Source of the DNA: CALHAX01 sp039816705 | GTDB taxonomy: Bacteria; Pseudomonadota; Alphaproteobacteria; Rhizobiales; CALHAX01 | NCBI GenBank assembly: GCA_039816705.1 | Contig: JBCBXF010000075.1 | Coordinates: 1-13,055, forward strand | Direction of reading: 5' to 3' | Length of the DNA: 13,055 nt | Shown: in pieces, positions 5,978-12,943 of the stretch | Layout of the letters: each line of letters starts with the position of its first letter | How positions within the stretch are numbered: the stretch's first letter is position 1 | Translations under genes and position numbers: made by a program | The notes under the pieces: generated by a model | Seen by the model: the letters and a program-made list of their open reading frames with translations, nothing else | Databases searched by the model: none | Told to the model about the DNA's origin: nothing

Positions 5978-6021
5978 CGCGGACCTCGTGATCGTGGCAT
6001 CGGTATAGTACGTGGTCCGCG
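5978..6021. promoter_or_regulatory. Long imperfect dyad between acnA and ccmA, possible shared control site
   Basis: Bases 5978-5989 pair with 6010-6021: 8 bp (CGCGGACC/GGTCCGCG), one T-T mismatch, then 3 bp, enclosing a 20-base loop. The loop holds TATAGT (6004-6009), a possible -10 element for rightward transcription, though no convincing -35 box stands 16-18 bases before it. Its central place in the divergent spacer suits a regulator of both acnA and the ccm operon, or a leader RNA hairpin. Confidence 0.4.
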
Positions 6022-6059
6022 GCGGCGCCATCCGCCGAAGTGGGTATGCGGCGTTTTTT
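6020..6059 (+). promoter_or_regulatory. Possible transcription attenuator in the ccmA leader
   Basis: CGCCG (6033-6037) can pair with CGGCG (6049-6053) to give a GC-only stem with an 11-base loop, followed directly by TTTTTT (6054-6059), an intrinsic-terminator shape 17 bases before the ccmA start codon. The same arm (6032-6037, CCGCCG) can instead pair with CGGCGG (6020-6025), which would prevent the terminator. Two mutually exclusive helices followed by a T-run just before an operon are the layout of an attenuator. The terminator stem is short (5 bp), so leakiness or chance is possible. Confidence 0.38.
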
Positions 6060-6076
6060 GCAGTTGGGAATGCGGG

Positions 6077-6760
6077 ATGACAGACGTTGGCGCGCCAACC
6101 GTGAGCGCCCTCTCGGTCGCTCGGCTCAGCTGTCATCGCGGCGGGCAGCTCGTTCTCGACGATGTGACCTTCCGTGTTGCCGCCGGTGATGCGGTTCTGT
6201 TGCTTGGGCCGAACGGCGTTGGCAAGACGACGTTGCTCCGTGTGATTGCGGGGTTGCTGCGACCGAGCAGCGGCTCGGTGACGCTCGACGGCATTGAGGC
6301 GATGGCCGATCCGCCGCCGAGCCGGGCTTTTATGCATATCTTTGGGCCGCAAAATGGGCTCAAGTCTACGTTAACGGTTCGGGAGAACTTGAGTTTCTGG
6401 CAACGTTTCCTCGGTGAGGAGGACGATGCGGATGCCTGCGACGCAGCGCTCCGTTCGTTTGGTCTCGATGATCTCGCCGAACTTCCGGTTAGTGTATTGT
6501 CCACGGGGCAACGTCGGCGTGCCGGGCTGGCGCGGTTGATTGCGGTTTCCCGACCGATCTGGCTGTTGGATGAGCCCAATCACGGGTTGGATGCAGACTC
6601 GCGACGAGCACTCGCGGATGCCGTCCGGGCGCACGTGTACGACGGGGGCATGTCATTAATTGCAACACACAGCGAGGTTGAAGCGGGACCGGTGCGGCGT
6701 CTGCAGCTTGGGGCGGGGCAACTGGACGTCCGTGATGCGGATAGCGGTGTGCCGGCGTGA
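6077..6760 (+). CDS. ccmA: Haem exporter ATP-binding protein CcmA
   Basis: This is the ATPase subunit of the CcmABCD complex, which releases holo-CcmE haem chaperone for cytochrome c maturation. The product has 227 residues. Walker A is GPNGVGKTT (44-52), the ABC signature is LSTGQRRR (141-148, the CcmA variant of LSGGQ), Walker B is IWLLDEPNHGLD with D165 and E166, and the H-loop is ATHSE. The ATG at 6077 is chosen because the family begins shortly before the VARLSCHRGG strand; upstream in-frame sequence to 5963 is leader DNA with unlike composition. The ribosome-binding site is weak (GGGAA/GCGGG). The gene overlaps ccmB by 4 bases (GTGA). It is the first gene of the operon, with a possible attenuator just upstream. 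Confidence 0.95.
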   Translation: MTDVGAPTVSALSVARLSCHRGGQLVLDDVTFRVAAGDAVLLLGPNGVGKTTLLRVIAGLLRPSSGSVTLDGIEAMADPPPSRAFMHIFGPQNGLKSTLTVRENLSFWQRFLGEEDDADACDAALRSFGLDDLAELPVSVLSTGQRRRAGLARLIAVSRPIWLLDEPNHGLDADSRRALADAVRAHVYDGGMSLIATHSEVEAGPVRRLQLGAGQLDVRDADSGVPA

Positions 6761-7428
6761 CGGCATTCCTCGCAGTGCTGCGGCGGGACCTTCAGCTCGG
6801 CGTAAGGGAAGGTGGGGCGCTTGGAACGGCGCTCGGATTTTATCTCGTCGTCATTGCGATCCTGCCCCTGGGGCTCGGCCCTGATCTCGATCTGCTGCAG
6901 CGGATTTCGGGCGGCGTGCTCTGGATCGGTCTGCTGCTCTCATCGCTGCTGTCGATTGACCGTCTGTTCGCGCACGATCTCGAGGATGGAAGTCTTGATG
7001 TCCTCATGAGCGGTGCGTTGCCCTTGGAACTGGTCGTAACAGCAAAGGCGATCGCACACTTTCTGGTGTTCGGTCTGCCGCTTGTTCTGTTTGCGCCTTT
7101 ACTCGGGCTCATGCTGAATTTCCCGCTACCGGCTTCGGGTGTGCTGGTTGGTACGATGGCACTCGGTGCGCCAGCGGTGAGCTTTGTTGGCGCCATTGGT
7201 GCGGCATTGACGCTGCCGGTTGGGCGCGGCGGTCTGCTGCTCGCGCTGTTGATGCTGCCATTTTTCATACCCATACTCATATTTGGCATCGCAACGCTGA
7301 ATGCGAGTTTAGGCGGGCCGGGGTCTGCTGCGACGCCTGCGCTTATCCTGACAGCGCTGACGCTTGCGGCTCTTGTCCTTGCACCGTTCGCAGCGGCATT
7401 TGCGCTGCGCGTGCAATTTCGCGGGTAG
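6757..7428 (+). CDS. ccmB: Haem exporter permease CcmB
   Basis: This is the membrane partner of CcmA in the CcmABCD complex of cytochrome c maturation system I. The product has 223 residues with about six hydrophobic segments (near 26-40, 52-66, 98-122, 128-152, 158-180 and 195-216). The CcmB hallmark after the second segment is clear: ISGGVLWIGLLLSSLLSIDRLF then AHDLEDGSLD (72-81). A second conserved LTLPVGRGGLLLALLMLPFFIPILIFG stretch lies near 151-177. Translation starts at GTG (6757) inside the last codons of ccmA, so the two are probably translationally coupled. The length is typical (about 220). Confidence 0.95.
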   Translation: MTAFLAVLRRDLQLGVREGGALGTALGFYLVVIAILPLGLGPDLDLLQRISGGVLWIGLLLSSLLSIDRLFAHDLEDGSLDVLMSGALPLELVVTAKAIAHFLVFGLPLVLFAPLLGLMLNFPLPASGVLVGTMALGAPAVSFVGAIGAALTLPVGRGGLLLALLMLPFFIPILIFGIATLNASLGGPGSAATPALILTALTLAALVLAPFAAAFALRVQFRG

Positions 7429-7467
7429 GTTGGTGATGCGCGACGATCAGAGAACCGGTGAGCCGAG

Positions 7468-8277
7468 ATGAGCGACATCCATATGAATGAGCGCACGTCT
7501 GCGGCGCACGGGCAGACGTTGGTGCAACGGTTTTCGAATCCAACGCGGTTCATGGCGTGGTCCGGCAGGCTGTTGCCATTTCTTTCCGCGCTCACGATCG
7601 GCGTCATCGGTTTCGGCCTGTATGCCGGGCTCATCATGGCACCGCCGGATTATCAGCAGGGCGAGACCGTGCGGATCATGTTTGTGCATGTCCCTGCGGC
7701 ATGGTTGGCCATGTTCACATATCTGACAGTGGTGGTCTCCAGCGTTGGTTTCCTGATCTGGCGTCATCCGCTTGCTGACGTGTCGGCCAAGGCTGCCGTG
7801 CCACTTGGGGCCGCGTTCACATTCCTTGCGCTCGTCACCGGGTCGCTCTGGGGCCGCCCGATGTGGGGGACCTACTGGGTTTGGGATGCGCGGCTTACTT
7901 CCGTGCTGGTGCTGTTCTTTCTCTATCTCGGGCTCATGGCACTGCGGAATGCGCTGGAGGACGAACTGCTTGCCGGCAAACTGACAGCGGTGCTCGCGAT
8001 TGTCGGCAGTGTGATCCTTCCGGTGATCAAGTTTTCCGTCGACTGGTGGTCAACCCTGCATCAACCGGCGAGCGTCATTCGTTTGGACGGGCCGACGCTT
8101 CATGCGTCGATGCTCTGGCCGCTGCTTGTCATGGCTGTCGGATTTTCTCTCTTCTTTGCCACGGTGCATCTGATGGCGATGCGCAATGAAGTCCTTCGCC
8201 GCCGCCTGATTTCGCTGCAGCGCGGACGTGCGCGCAGTGGGCGCGCAAGCACTGCGGCGACAGTTATCGAAGGCTGA
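7468..8277 (+). CDS. ccmC: Haem transporter / CcmE-haem loading protein CcmC
   Basis: This integral membrane protein of the haem-handling family presents haem to CcmE at the periplasmic face. The product has 269 residues with six transmembrane segments. The tryptophan-rich WWD domain is WGRPMWGTYWVWDARLTS starting at W128. The two conserved haem-ligand histidines are H74 (FVHVPAAW) and H198 (WSTLHQPAS). All are intact. The start ATG follows GGTGAG by 5 bases; about 35 N-terminal residues precede the first membrane segment, slightly longer than in Escherichia coli. It lies 39 bases after ccmB and 46 bases before ccmD on the same strand. Confidence 0.97.
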   Translation: MSDIHMNERTSAAHGQTLVQRFSNPTRFMAWSGRLLPFLSALTIGVIGFGLYAGLIMAPPDYQQGETVRIMFVHVPAAWLAMFTYLTVVVSSVGFLIWRHPLADVSAKAAVPLGAAFTFLALVTGSLWGRPMWGTYWVWDARLTSVLVLFFLYLGLMALRNALEDELLAGKLTAVLAIVGSVILPVIKFSVDWWSTLHQPASVIRLDGPTLHASMLWPLLVMAVGFSLFFATVHLMAMRNEVLRRRLISLQRGRARSGRASTAATVIEG

Positions 8278-8323
8278 GCGCGTCGCCAAGAATCGACTGG
8301 GCAGAGCTAGCGGGGCAGAGCGT

Positions 8324-8476
8324 ATGGAAACGTTGTCACATGAAATGTTCGTCGGCCTGTCTTACGGTGTGACGGGTGTTGTGTTCGTTGGCCTGGTTGC
8401 ATGGGTTCTCATGACGGGTCGTCGACGCCGTGCGGAGATTGCGCGGCTTGAGGCCAAAGGTTCGCGCGCACTGTGA
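8324..8476 (+). CDS. ccmD: Haem exporter small subunit CcmD
   Basis: This 50-residue single-pass membrane protein is the small subunit of CcmABCD, needed to free holo-CcmE from CcmC. The N-terminal HEMFVGLSYGVTGVVFVGLVAWVLM stretch is the membrane segment with the family's aromatic start. The cytoplasmic tail GRRRRAEIARLEAKG matches the family's Arg-rich RRxxExxxLExxG ending. The ATG at 8324 is chosen because the family starts a few residues before the membrane segment; an open frame continues upstream to 8228 but overlaps ccmC. The stop overlaps the GTG of ccmG (GTGA). It was identified by position and pattern, as expected for so small a protein. Confidence 0.88.
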   Translation: METLSHEMFVGLSYGVTGVVFVGLVAWVLMTGRRRRAEIARLEAKGSRAL

Positions 8477-9075
8477 ATGATCCTGAACCACAGCGGCGCC
8501 CCGGCTGGATCGCATTTGTGCCCGTCGGTGCTTTCGCCGTCATCGCCGCTTTGTTTTTTTATTCACTCCAAGCGGGGGATCCGTCGCGATTGCCGTCCGC
8601 GTTGCTCGGGAAGCCCGTGCCGGATATCTCGCTTCCCGGCATCGAAGGGCTTCGCACTGTCGATGGCGCATCTGTCCCCGGGTTTGCTGCGGAGGATTTT
8701 TCATCATCCCCCGTGACTGTCGTGAATGTCTGGGCGTCCTGGTGCGTGCCGTGCGTGCGCGAGCACCCATTTCTCGTTGTCCTGTCACAGATGCCGGGCG
8801 TTCAGTTGTTCGGCGTGAACTACAAAGACAAGACGGTCGCCGCCCGTCGTTTCCTTGGCCGCTTTGGCAATCCATTCCGTCGTGTCGGGTTTGACGAAGA
8901 TGGGCGCGGATCGGTCGAGTGGGGTCTGACCGGGGTTCCTGAGACGTTCGTCGTCACGCAGACCGGGCGGGTGACGTTCAAATATGTCGGTGAAATCACG
9001 CAAGTGACGATGGACAAGATCCTGTCGCCCGAGATCGCGAAAGCGCGCGCACTCTCAGAGCGGTCGCCCGATTAG
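8473..9075 (+). CDS. ccmG: Periplasmic thiol:disulfide oxidoreductase CcmG/DsbE
   Basis: This membrane-anchored periplasmic thioredoxin-fold protein reduces apocytochrome c (or its partner CcmH) so that haem can attach. The product has 200 residues. A hydrophobic anchor covers residues 12-31. The redox site is WASWCVPCVREHP with C91 and C94. The family-specific cis-proline loop GVPETF has P156, and an acidic DEDGRGSVEWG stretch precedes it. The start is GTG at 8473, overlapping the ccmD stop by 4 bases; an ATG at 8477 is in another frame. It is the last gene of the operon. Its stop TAG (9073-9075) overlaps the stop of the convergent marR-type gene, leaving no room for a terminator between them. 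Confidence 0.95.
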   Translation: MNDPEPQRRPGWIAFVPVGAFAVIAALFFYSLQAGDPSRLPSALLGKPVPDISLPGIEGLRTVDGASVPGFAAEDFSSSPVTVVNVWASWCVPCVREHPFLVVLSQMPGVQLFGVNYKDKTVAARRFLGRFGNPFRRVGFDEDGRGSVEWGLTGVPETFVVTQTGRVTFKYVGEITQVTMDKILSPEIAKARALSERSPD

Positions 9076-9533
9076 TCGCCGACGATATCGATCGCCGTGA
9101 TTGCAATCAGATATTTGATCAGTCGGGTCTGTTCCTGGGCCGTCAGTGGCGCGAGCAGTTGCGCGTCGGCGCGTCTGGCTGCGGGTGAGGCGCGCAACAG
9201 GATCTTTTTACTCTTGTCCGTAAGTGAGACGGCGTAGACGCGCGCGTCCGACTTCAGTCGTTTGCGTTTGATCAGTCCTTTGGTGACCATGCGGCGAACG
9301 ATGTCTGCGATGGTCGAGCGATCGATGCCGGTCCGTTTGACCAACGCCGTTTGACTGAGACCATCCTCGCCGTTGATCGCTTGAAGCACGGCGAACTGTC
9401 TTGCCGTCACTTCGAGACCTGAGGTTTCGGCGGCGAAGACATCGGCCGCCTGCTGCCCCGCCCGGTGGAGAAGATCGAGGACGGAGCGTCCGGATGTTTG
9501 CAGTTGCCCGCTTTGCTTCTTCTGCTTCGTCAT
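9072..9533 (-). CDS. MarR-family transcriptional regulator
   Basis: The product is a 153-residue winged-helix DNA-binding protein, expected to act as a dimer. A helical N-terminal dimerisation part (15-40) comes first. LEVTARQFAVLQAI (40-53) is followed by the helix-turn-helix LSQTALVKRTGIDRSTIADIVRRM at 59-82. The wing is GLIKRKRLKSDARVYAVSLTDKSKKI at 86-111, holding the D-A-R and SLT signature of MarR proteins. ATG at 9533 gives the usual length; a GTG at 9593 would add 20 unconserved residues, and neither start has a strong ribosome-binding site. The ligand and targets cannot be read. It is convergent with ccmG with overlapping stops. A palindrome overlapping a candidate -10 box upstream suggests autoregulation. 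Confidence 0.85.
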   Translation of the reverse strand: MTKQKKQSGQLQTSGRSVLDLLHRAGQQAADVFAAETSGLEVTARQFAVLQAINGEDGLSQTALVKRTGIDRSTIADIVRRMVTKGLIKRKRLKSDARVYAVSLTDKSKKILLRASPAARRADAQLLAPLTAQEQTRLIKYLIAITAIDIVGD

Positions 9534-9609
9534 TGCCCATGCGCCAACGTGAGTGAGCAAGGTGCTCGCTGCTATGCCTGCGCTACGACGCACCGGCCCG
9601 CAAACGGGA

Positions 9610-9638
9610 ATAATAGATTATCTGAAACGCGTAAAGAA
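9610..9638 (-). promoter_or_regulatory. Candidate promoter and operator of the marR-type gene
   Basis: On the minus strand TATTAT (9615-9610) stands 17 bases after TTCTTT (9638-9633), giving a good -10 and a poor -35 box. The palindrome ATAAT-AG-ATTAT (9610-9621) covers the -10 box. MarR proteins commonly bind AT-rich palindromes over their own promoter, so this is a reasonable autoregulatory operator. It would give a leader of about 70 bases before the ATG at 9533. Confidence 0.35.
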
Positions 9639-9655
9639 CGAACGCGGTATATCCA

Positions 9656-9684
9656 CGACGTTCCCGCGGGAGCGTCGGCTTTTT
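9656..9684 (+). terminator. Rho-independent terminator on the plus strand, beyond the marR gene
   Basis: CGACGTTCC (9656-9664) pairs with GGAGCGTCG (9669-9677), including one T-G wobble, around a CGCG loop. GC and TTTTT (9680-9684) follow. The T-run is only on the plus strand, yet the nearest plus-strand gene is ccmG, which ends at 9075. The simplest reading is that it stops the ccm operon transcript after it has crossed marR in antisense, and before it enters ispZ. Alternatively it ends an unseen short plus-strand RNA. Confidence 0.55.
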
Positions 9685-9711
9685 CGTCCCCTTTTACGCC
9701 GTTACATCGGG

Positions 9712-10293
9712 TCAGGTTGATTTTTCGTCCTGGGCTTTTGTCGTCTCTTCGCCGGGCAGAGCCAGGCCATGTCGGCGCATCATCGGGATTTGAGCCATGG
9801 CGAACAGAAGTGTAATGGGAAGACTGCCGAAGACCTTAAAGTTGACCCAAAAGGCTTCTGAAAAATTCCGCCACAAGACTTCGTTTAAAAGAGCCATTGC
9901 GACAAAGAAACCTGCCCAACGCCAAGTCAGCGCCGTCCAGCCGCCCTCGTTCATCTTGAGTGCGTCTCCCATCATCATGCGGATGAAGGGTTTTCCAAGC
10001 GCGTGGCCGATCATGAGCGCGGCTGCAAAGAGGAGGTTGACGATCGTCGGCTTCATTTTGACGAACGTCTTGTCCTGCAAGAGAAGTGTTAGCCCTCCGA
10101 AGACGACGATAAGACCGGTGGAGACCAGCGGCATCACCGGGATCTTGCCGAAGAGGACGTGAGACACCGCGAGCGTGATGACGCTCGCGACGATCAACAC
10201 GCCAGTTGCATAGTAGAGGCCGTTTTCACCGCCGACGATCGTGTATGTCGCGAAGAAAATCAGGAGCGGGCCGAACTCGAGGAACTGTTTCAT
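9712..10293 (-). CDS. ispZ: Inner-membrane protein YciB / septation protein IspZ
   Basis: The product is a 193-residue inner-membrane protein with about five transmembrane segments. In other bacteria this family is linked to cell envelope and septum formation; the biochemical role is not settled. Hallmarks are DKTFVKMKPTIVN (74-86), GGWTALTWRWAGFF (117-130), LLNEVLWRNFSEAFWVNFKVFGSLPITLLFAMAQIPMM (136-172) and a short charged tail. The ATG at 10293 follows AGGAG by 7 bases, a strong site. It lies 67 bases after ftsY on the same strand, so it is probably the last gene of that transcript. A CCAGTC/GACTGG hairpin stands in the gap (10312-10317 and 10338-10343). Confidence 0.95.
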   Translation of the reverse strand: MKQFLEFGPLLIFFATYTIVGGENGLYYATGVLIVASVITLAVSHVLFGKIPVMPLVSTGLIVVFGGLTLLLQDKTFVKMKPTIVNLLFAAALMIGHALGKPFIRMMMGDALKMNEGGWTALTWRWAGFFVAMALLNEVLWRNFSEAFWVNFKVFGSLPITLLFAMAQIPMMRRHGLALPGEETTKAQDEKST

Positions 10294-10360
10294 CTGGCGT
10301 CTCCTATTGTGCCAGTCGTGCAGAGTGGGCCGGTGTGGACTGGTCTGTCATGCGGCGCGA

Positions 10361-11503
10361 CTATGTTTGCGGAGGACCAACGATCGCGGCGGCGAACTCG
10401 GAAGCTTCAAAAGGCTGGAGGTCTTCGATGCTTTCGCCGACGCCAATGGCGTGGACGGGCAGACGATGCTTCTCGGCAATCGCGACGAGGATGCCGCCGC
10501 GGGCGGTGCCATCAAGTTTGGTCATCACGAGCCCGGTGACGCCAGCCGTCTTGCCGAAGACATCTACCTGGCCGAGTGCGTTTTGACCGGTTGTGCCGTC
10601 GAGGACGAGCAGCACATGGTGCGGCGCGGATGCATCCTGCTTCTCGAGCACGCGGCGGATCTTGGCCAGCTCCGACATCAGGTCGTCCTTGTTTTGCAGT
10701 CGGCCGGCAGTGTCAATCAGAAGGATGTCCGTTTTTGTCTCATGCGCCCTCGTGAGAGCGTCGAATGCGAGGCCCGCTGCATCGGCTCCCAGATCGCGGG
10801 TGATCACTTCGGTGTCGGTGCGCTCACCCCAGACCTTGAGTTGCTCGACGGCGGCGGCGCGAAACGTGTCACCCGCTGCAAGCATCACGGATTTGCCTTC
10901 GTCACGGAACCTGCGTGCGAGTTTGCCGATCGTTGTCGTTTTGCCGGAGCCGTTGACGCCAACCATGAGGATGACGGTTGGTCCGTCTCTCGGCTCGATC
11001 GTGAGAGGCTTGGCGACCGGTTCTAGGACGCGTGATATTTCCTCCGCGAGAACCGTATTCACTTCCTCGGGTGAAATCTCCTTGTCGTAGCGATCTTCGG
11101 CGAGCTTATCGGTGATGCGGCTTGCAACCGCGACGCCGAGATCCGCCTGAATCAGGAGGTCTTCGAGATCCTGGAGCGTGTCGTCATCGAGCTTGCGCTT
11201 GGTGAAAATACCCGCGACGCCGCCGGTCAACCGCGATGATGTGCGCGACAGCCCGGATTTCAGCCGGGAGAACCATCCCGTCTGTGCCTCCTCGGGGGGA
11301 CGTTCCTTTAACCCCTCATGCGTTTCCGGTGTTTCGGTGAGACCGGCTGCCGCATCGGCCGTGATGTTCTCCGCGTCAGGTGGGGATGGTCGTTCGTCCT
11401 CAGGTGCAGCCGGTGCGTCCGCCTGTGACGGTGTCTCGGTGGCCTCCGGCGAGGTGCCAAAAACGCGAGAGAAAAACCCGCCGCTTTTCTTTCCGTCACT
11501 CAC
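10361..11503 (-). CDS. ftsY: Signal recognition particle receptor FtsY
   Basis: This SRP-type GTPase docks SRP-ribosome complexes at the membrane for co-translational protein insertion. The product has 380 residues. Residues 1 to about 95 form the acidic, Pro/Glu/Ala-rich, low-complexity A domain, followed by the N domain helices (about 100-165) and the G domain. The G1 loop is GVNGSGKTTT (182-191), the insertion box carries GDTFRAAAVEQL (211-222), G3 is DTAGR (264-268), G4 is TKLDGTARGG (328-337), and the closing motif is GVGESIEDLQPF (354-365). The start is GTG at 11503, overlapping the mtaB stop by 4 bases (GTGA), so translation is probably coupled. Confidence 0.97.
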   Translation of the reverse strand: MSDGKKSGGFFSRVFGTSPEATETPSQADAPAAPEDERPSPPDAENITADAAAGLTETPETHEGLKERPPEEAQTGWFSRLKSGLSRTSSRLTGGVAGIFTKRKLDDDTLQDLEDLLIQADLGVAVASRITDKLAEDRYDKEISPEEVNTVLAEEISRVLEPVAKPLTIEPRDGPTVILMVGVNGSGKTTTIGKLARRFRDEGKSVMLAAGDTFRAAAVEQLKVWGERTDTEVITRDLGADAAGLAFDALTRAHETKTDILLIDTAGRLQNKDDLMSELAKIRRVLEKQDASAPHHVLLVLDGTTGQNALGQVDVFGKTAGVTGLVMTKLDGTARGGILVAIAEKHRLPVHAIGVGESIEDLQPFEASEFAAAIVGPPQT

Positions 11504-12828
11504 GGGGACACAGCTTTCTGAGGTGCAGGGCGCGCCAGAAAGCGATGGCCATCATGTTCTGTCAGTTCAACGGTCAGAAGATCGTTTGCGGTGGTACTGT
11601 CATCGCCATTGGAAACGACTTCGACTTCAGCAAATTGGGGTGTGCGTCCGCGGCCGGGGCGCTCGATCAGGACTTCACTGCGCCGCCCGATCTGTTCGTC
11701 GAGATGGGCGGCTACGCGTCGTGCGCCAAGTTCGCGGAGGCGTGCAGCGCGCTCTGCAATCACCGGACGTTCAAGCTGCGGCATGCGCGCCGCGGGTGTT
11801 CCTTTGCGCGGTGAATAGGGGAAGACGTGCAGCCAAGTCAGACCGCACTCATCGACCAGCCGCAAGGAGTTTTCGAACATAGCGTCGGTTTCTGTCGGGA
11901 AGCCGGCGATGAGATCGGCGCCGAATGCGATCTCCGGGCGAGCTTGCCGCACGCGATGACAGAACTCGATTGCATCGTTTCTCAGATGGCGCCTTTTCAT
12001 CCGCTTCAGGATCATATCATCACCGGCCTGTAGCGAGAGGTGCAGATGCGGCATGACGCGCTGATCGCCAGCGATCGCGTCATAGAGCGCCTCGTCGGTT
12101 TCGATCGAGTCAATAGAGGACAGCCGAAGTCGGGCGAGGTCTGGGACGTGGGTCAGAATTTTCTGCACCAATTGGCCAAGGCTGATGTTCCCTGGGAGAT
12201 CCGGGCCGTAGGAGGTGATGTCGACACCGGTCAGAACGACTTCGCGGACGCCGCCATCGACGAGGTGTTTGATTTGTGCGATGACTTCTCCGGCGGGGAC
12301 CGAGCGAGAGTTTCCCCGTCCGTAGGGGATGATGCAGAATGTGCAGCGGTGATCGCATCCATTTTGCACCTGGACGTAGGCGCGTGCGCGGGTCGCGAAG
12401 CCATCAATCAGATGGCCGGCCGTTTCCCGGACTGACATGATGTCATCCACCTGAACACGCTCGGAGCTGCCCGTCGAAAGGCCCACGAAAGTGGCCGCGG
12501 ACATTTTCTCCGCGTTGCCAATGACGTGGTCGACTTCCGCCATCGCGGTGAAAGATTCGGGTTCTGTTTGGGCCGCGCAGCCCGTGACAATGAGGCGGGC
12601 ATCTGGATTGTCGCGGCGGGCCCGGCGGATCGCCTGACGGGACTGGCGGACCGCTTCGGCGGTCACGGCGCATGTATTTATGATGACGCTGTTGCCAAGT
12701 CCGGCGTCGCGCGCATGGCGGCGCATCACTTCGGACTCGTACGCGTTCAATCGGCAACCGAGCGAACGCACGTCGGGGCCGGGCTCGGCCTCTGATGAAG
12801 GCGCTGTGATGTCATTGGTCATCGACAT
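11500..12828 (-). CDS. mtaB: tRNA t6A37 C2-methylthiotransferase MtaB
   Basis: This radical-SAM enzyme adds a methylthio group to threonylcarbamoyl-adenosine 37 (ms2t6A) in ANN-decoding tRNAs. The product has 442 residues. The N-terminal methylthiotransferase domain shows SLGCRLNAYESEV with C25, INTCAVT with C53 and VTGCAAQ with C84, the ligands of the auxiliary cluster. The radical-SAM motif CDHRCTFC gives C158, C162 and C165 in NGCDHRCTFCIIPYGRG. A C-terminal TRAM-like domain follows (about 375-435). The GCRLN signature separates it from MiaB and RimO. The ATG at 12828 lacks a clear ribosome-binding site; an in-frame TGA 24 bases upstream rules out a much longer product. It lies 115 bases after dapF, with no convincing promoter found between. 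Confidence 0.95.
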   Translation of the reverse strand: MSMTNDITAPSSEAEPGPDVRSLGCRLNAYESEVMRRHARDAGLGNSVIINTCAVTAEAVRQSRQAIRRARRDNPDARLIVTGCAAQTEPESFTAMAEVDHVIGNAEKMSAATFVGLSTGSSERVQVDDIMSVRETAGHLIDGFATRARAYVQVQNGCDHRCTFCIIPYGRGNSRSVPAGEVIAQIKHLVDGGVREVVLTGVDITSYGPDLPGNISLGQLVQKILTHVPDLARLRLSSIDSIETDEALYDAIAGDQRVMPHLHLSLQAGDDMILKRMKRRHLRNDAIEFCHRVRQARPEIAFGADLIAGFPTETDAMFENSLRLVDECGLTWLHVFPYSPRKGTPAARMPQLERPVIAERAARLRELGARRVAAHLDEQIGRRSEVLIERPGRGRTPQFAEVEVVSNGDDSTTANDLLTVELTEHDGHRFLARPAPQKAVSP

Positions 12829-12943
12829 AAGGTGTGTGAACCAGCCGGGAGATCAAAGTGTTCGAGCGTGCGTGCAGCTGTGCCCGGTTTTTGCGCATCA
12901 AGGCAAGCGGTGTAAGGCCGTGACAGCGGGCGCGTTGTCGTGT

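Noticed and set aside
5963..6076. 38-codon N-terminal extension of ccmA
   Set aside because: Arg/Pro-rich sequence unlike CcmA N-termini; it overlaps the spacer dyads and the T-run hairpin, so it reads as leader DNA.
6840..7637. 265-codon open frame on the minus strand
   Set aside because: It is antisense to ccmB and the start of ccmC, Ser/Pro/Arg-rich without domains, a typical shadow of hydrophobic coding sequence.
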